Shown here piece after piece: positions 5,101 to 6,530 of a stretch of 6,530 nt of DNA. The stretch comes from CAYHIN01 sp964356705 (GTDB lineage Bacteria; Patescibacteriota; Microgenomatia; CAZETR01; Amesbacteraceae), in contig CAYHIN010000041.1 of the NCBI GenBank assembly GCA_964356705.1, positions 1-6,530 of the forward strand. The letters run 5' to 3'. Each line of letters opens with the position of its first letter. Positions within the stretch are counted from its first letter, which is position 1. The notes beneath the pieces were generated by a model that was not told the DNA's origin, did not search any database, and saw nothing but the letters and a program-made list of their open reading frames with translations. Both the position numbers and the translations under genes were made by a program.

Positions 5101-5155
5101 ATAGGCACAAAAAAACTTGCACTACTTTGTAATACTTTTCTATAGTTTGTGCAGT
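5101..5155 (+). repeat. 55-bp sequence duplicated at the right edge of the gap
   Basis: Exact copy of 4946-5000, beginning at the first base after the N run. This copy carries the putative promoter of the ligase gene and runs into the first two bases of its GTG start codon. Confidence 0.9.
5117..5146 (+). promoter_or_regulatory. Candidate promoter of the first ligase, with regulator half-site
   Basis: TTGCAC (5117-5122) and TATAGT (5141-5146, 5/6) are 18 nt apart, and the GTG start (5154) is 7 nt after the -10 box. Between the two boxes lies TTGTAATAC (5127-5135), identical to 9 bases of the operator half-site of the ribbon-helix-helix gene, so that protein may also bind here. Confidence 0.45.
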
Positions 5156-6158
5156 GAAAAGGTTGTCTAGGATCTGTGTAATCTATAATCTGCCCGGCAC
5201 ATCTACAACTATAAATATCGAAGAAGCAGATGACGATACAAAACAATCAGCGAACTCGGTGTATGACACTTTAAAAAAGTGTGGATATGAAGTGGAGATA
5301 AAAGCTGTTGGTAAAGAAGATATCGAGAGTTTGAAAGATATTGATACTGACTTGGTATTTAATCTAGTCGAATGGTCGGGGAAAGAAACTGAGTTGGGTG
5401 TGCGAGTAATAAAAAATCTGGAGGAAAAAGGAATCGCTTTTACAGGATCAGGATCGTCGGGTTATGAACTCTCTTCAAATAAAGTTTTGATGAAGAAAAG
5501 ATTTGAAGAACTGGGAATCCCCTCTCCTAAGTATCAGATATATGACGGGAATTATGAATTAGGAATTATGAATTATGGATTTCCTGTGATTGTGAAGCCG
5601 GCTCTGGAACACTGTGGGATTGGGCTGACACAGATGAGCGTGGTGAATACTGAGTCAGAATTAAGAATTAGGAATCATGAATTATGGGAGAGGTTTAACC
5701 AACCGATATTGAATGAAGAATACATTGAAGGCCGGGAGATCCAGGTGACTGTGTTTGAAAAAGATGGGAAACCTTGGGTATTGCCTCCAGCTGAAGTCTC
5801 ATTTTTTGATAAGCCTGGGAGGGCAAAAATATTGACTTATGATGCTAAGTGGAACGAAGAAAGTGAGGACTATGGAGATTCGAATATTGCTGTCGTGCAG
5901 CTGTCTTCCGAGCTGGGAGATAAAGTAAACGCGATCTGTGTGAAATGCTATGAGCAGATGGATGGAAGAGATTATCCGCGAATTGATATGCGAATAAAAG
6001 GAAATGAAGTGTATGTACTGGAAATAAATAACAATCCCGGAATGGGATTTGATACGGAAAGTGGGATTGGCCTGTCTGCTCGGGCTGTAGGACTTAATTA
6101 TGAAACGATGCTCTCGCACATCGTAGAAAACGCGTATTCAAGATATGCCACCGTATAA
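5154..6158 (+). CDS. Ddl-like ATP-grasp ligase with altered substrate residues
   Basis: A 334-residue protein with the D-alanine-D-alanine ligase fold: N-terminal domain (6-118, ending GSGSSGYELSSNKVLMKK), central domain with the ATP lysine K148 in VKPA and adenine-binding EEYIEGRE (188-195), and C-terminal catalytic domain with R276 and D278 (YPRIDMR), E290 and N292 (LEINNNPGM), which bind Mg and phosphate. Family members join two D-amino acids, or a D-amino acid and a hydroxy acid, for peptidoglycan in the cytoplasm. Substrate-side residues differ in my by-eye alignment: no GGxSxE motif near the N-terminus, C154 for the serine in GSS, W233 for the omega-loop tyrosine, and no SxSL after PGM. 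The product is therefore open. Two GAATTAT heptamer tracts encode residues 132-141 and 169-178. GTG 5154 is chosen because it fits the Ddl N-terminus and follows a -10 box by 7 nt; the assembly gap is close upstream. The next gene overlaps by 14 nt. Confidence 0.88.
   Translation: MKRLSRICVIYNLPGTSTTINIEEADDDTKQSANSVYDTLKKCGYEVEIKAVGKEDIESLKDIDTDLVFNLVEWSGKETELGVRVIKNLEEKGIAFTGSGSSGYELSSNKVLMKKRFEELGIPSPKYQIYDGNYELGIMNYGFPVIVKPALEHCGIGLTQMSVVNTESELRIRNHELWERFNQPILNEEYIEGREIQVTVFEKDGKPWVLPPAEVSFFDKPGRAKILTYDAKWNEESEDYGDSNIAVVQLSSELGDKVNAICVKCYEQMDGRDYPRIDMRIKGNEVYVLEINNNPGMGFDTESGIGLSARAVGLNYETMLSHIVENAYSRYATV
5549..5576 (+). repeat. Four GAATTAK heptamers inside the ligase, tract 1
   Basis: Four perfect-phase heptamers, three exactly GAATTAT and one GAATTAG, encode NYELGIMNY just before the GFPVIVKPA strand. 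In Ddl proteins this position is a variable loop and helix. Confidence 0.9.
5658..5685 (+). repeat. Four GAATTAT-type heptamers inside the ligase, tract 2
   Basis: The units are GAATTAA, GAATTAG, GAATCAT and GAATTAT in perfect 7-nt phase, encoding ELRIRNHEL at a second variable segment of the ATP-binding domain. The same heptamer family and copy number as tract 1, 81 nt after it. Confidence 0.85.
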
Positions 6159-6530
6159 ATTTGAATACCCGGTATCTGTCGCTATTCTGTTTGCGGGAGG
6201 TGAATCTGAAGATAATAAAGACAGTGTGGTAATGGCGCAAAATATAAATGATGCGCTAGAGCGAAGAGGACATGTGGTGCGCATGTTTGAAGTAAATGGC
6301 AAGAATAGAAAAAAGGCCCTGCATGTACCAGGAGATGTAGTTATAAATTTGGCCGAAGACGACAGCGGGGGGTGGAAACTGTATCTTAATTTGGCTGCTG
6401 ATCTAGAACGTATGGGACGAGGGATGATGGGTCTGTCGAGAGCCAGCTTTCCATTTGTGGTTTCCAAAGCTGCAGTGAAGCGTAAGCTGTATAAAGAAGG
6501 GATTGGGACACCCAACTTCAGAATCATCAA
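6145..6530 (+). CDS. Second Ddl-like ATP-grasp ligase, N-terminal part
   Basis: Open to the right edge of the window; 128 codons are visible, so the gene is partial here. Residues 9-17 (PVSVAILFA) are the first strand of a Ddl N-terminal domain, followed by GGESEDNKDS, which keeps the glycines and an acidic residue of the GGxSxE substrate loop that the upstream paralogue lacks. GDVVINLAED matches the DVVFN strand, and FPFVVSKAAVKRKLYKEGIGTPNF matches the segment of Ddl that leads into the ATP-binding domain (dK-x-x-x-K-x-x-x-x-x-x-GIPTP). The ATG at 6145 overlaps the end of the upstream ligase by 14 nt in another frame, which implies one operon and probably translational coupling. Catalytic residues lie beyond the window, so activity and substrate cannot be judged. 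It is a diverged paralogue, not a recent copy, of its neighbour. Confidence 0.82.
   Translation, partial: MPPYKFEYPVSVAILFAGGESEDNKDSVVMAQNINDALERRGHVVRMFEVNGKNRKKALHVPGDVVINLAEDDSGGWKLYLNLAADLERMGRGMMGLSRASFPFVVSKAAVKRKLYKEGIGTPNFRII

Noticed and set aside
4857..5246. A long minus-strand reading frame running from the ribbon-helix-helix gene through the N gap
   Set aside because: It is held open only by unknown bases and by repeating the same 55-bp flank; the real protein starts at 4856.
5799..6119. A 106-codon minus-strand open frame
   Set aside because: It is antisense to the catalytic domain of the first ligase, and its composition is that of a shadow frame.
6138..6530. A minus-strand open frame at the right edge
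   Set aside because: It lies opposite the second ligase, whose plus-strand frame has clear Ddl motifs; no minus-strand protein signature is seen.
1..6530. CRISPR array, tRNA or rRNA
   Set aside because: No regularly spaced direct repeats of CRISPR type, no tRNA-like T-arm, and no rRNA core sequences were seen on either strand.

Overview
The window looks like a chromosomal scaffold piece from an uncultivated bacterium, probably of the Candidate Phyla Radiation (Patescibacteria), with Microgenomates-like groups as the best guess. The reasons are short, tightly packed genes, a LytR_C-domain membrane-anchored protein, a YebC family protein, an Xer-type recombinase, heptamer repeats inside housekeeping genes, and almost no Shine-Dalgarno sequences. 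This placement is inference from gene style; no rRNA or other phylogenetic marker is present. The standard bacterial code fits, because every gene is open with TGA read as stop. The run of 100 N at 5001-5100 marks an assembly gap.

Layout. 29-832 (+) is a membrane-anchored LytR_C-domain protein that converges on, and overlaps by 4 nt, a TPR protein with a HIRAN-like C-terminal half (829-1587, -). The TPR gene is divergent from a YebC/TACO1 family gene (1664-2398, +), which is followed after 2 nt by a polytopic membrane protein (2401-3171, +) and a 64-residue disordered ORF (3182-3376, +). Next is a roughly 350-nt non-coding stretch holding a G-quadruplex-type G-tract cluster, a perfect DnaA box, one copy of a 32-nt direct repeat, a good promoter and an 11-codon mini-ORF. 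It leads into a complete Xer-type tyrosine recombinase (start taken as 3727, end 4689), whose start codon lies in the second copy of the 32-nt repeat. Convergent to it is a 50-residue ribbon-helix-helix regulator (4704-4856, -) whose promoter contains a perfect 12-bp-arm palindrome. After the gap come two overlapping Ddl-like ATP-grasp ligase genes (5154-6158 complete; 6145 onward cut by the window edge).

How the parts may work together. The ribbon-helix-helix protein almost certainly represses itself through the palindrome, and the same half-site recurs between the putative -35 and -10 of the first ligase gene, so it may also control the ligase pair. The first ligase keeps the ATP/Mg residues of Ddl but, in a by-eye alignment, has lost the Glu-Ser-Tyr triad and other substrate-side residues, so its product may not be D-Ala-D-Ala. 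The most interesting patterns are: (i) tandem heptanucleotide tracts of two families inserted in frame in yebC and twice in the ligase; (ii) -10 hexamers only 6-11 nt upstream of most start codons, implying leaderless mRNAs; (iii) the 32-nt repeat at the recombinase start; (iv) the operator system shared by regulator and ligase; and (v) a 55-bp exact duplication on both sides of the N gap, which is probably an assembler artefact.
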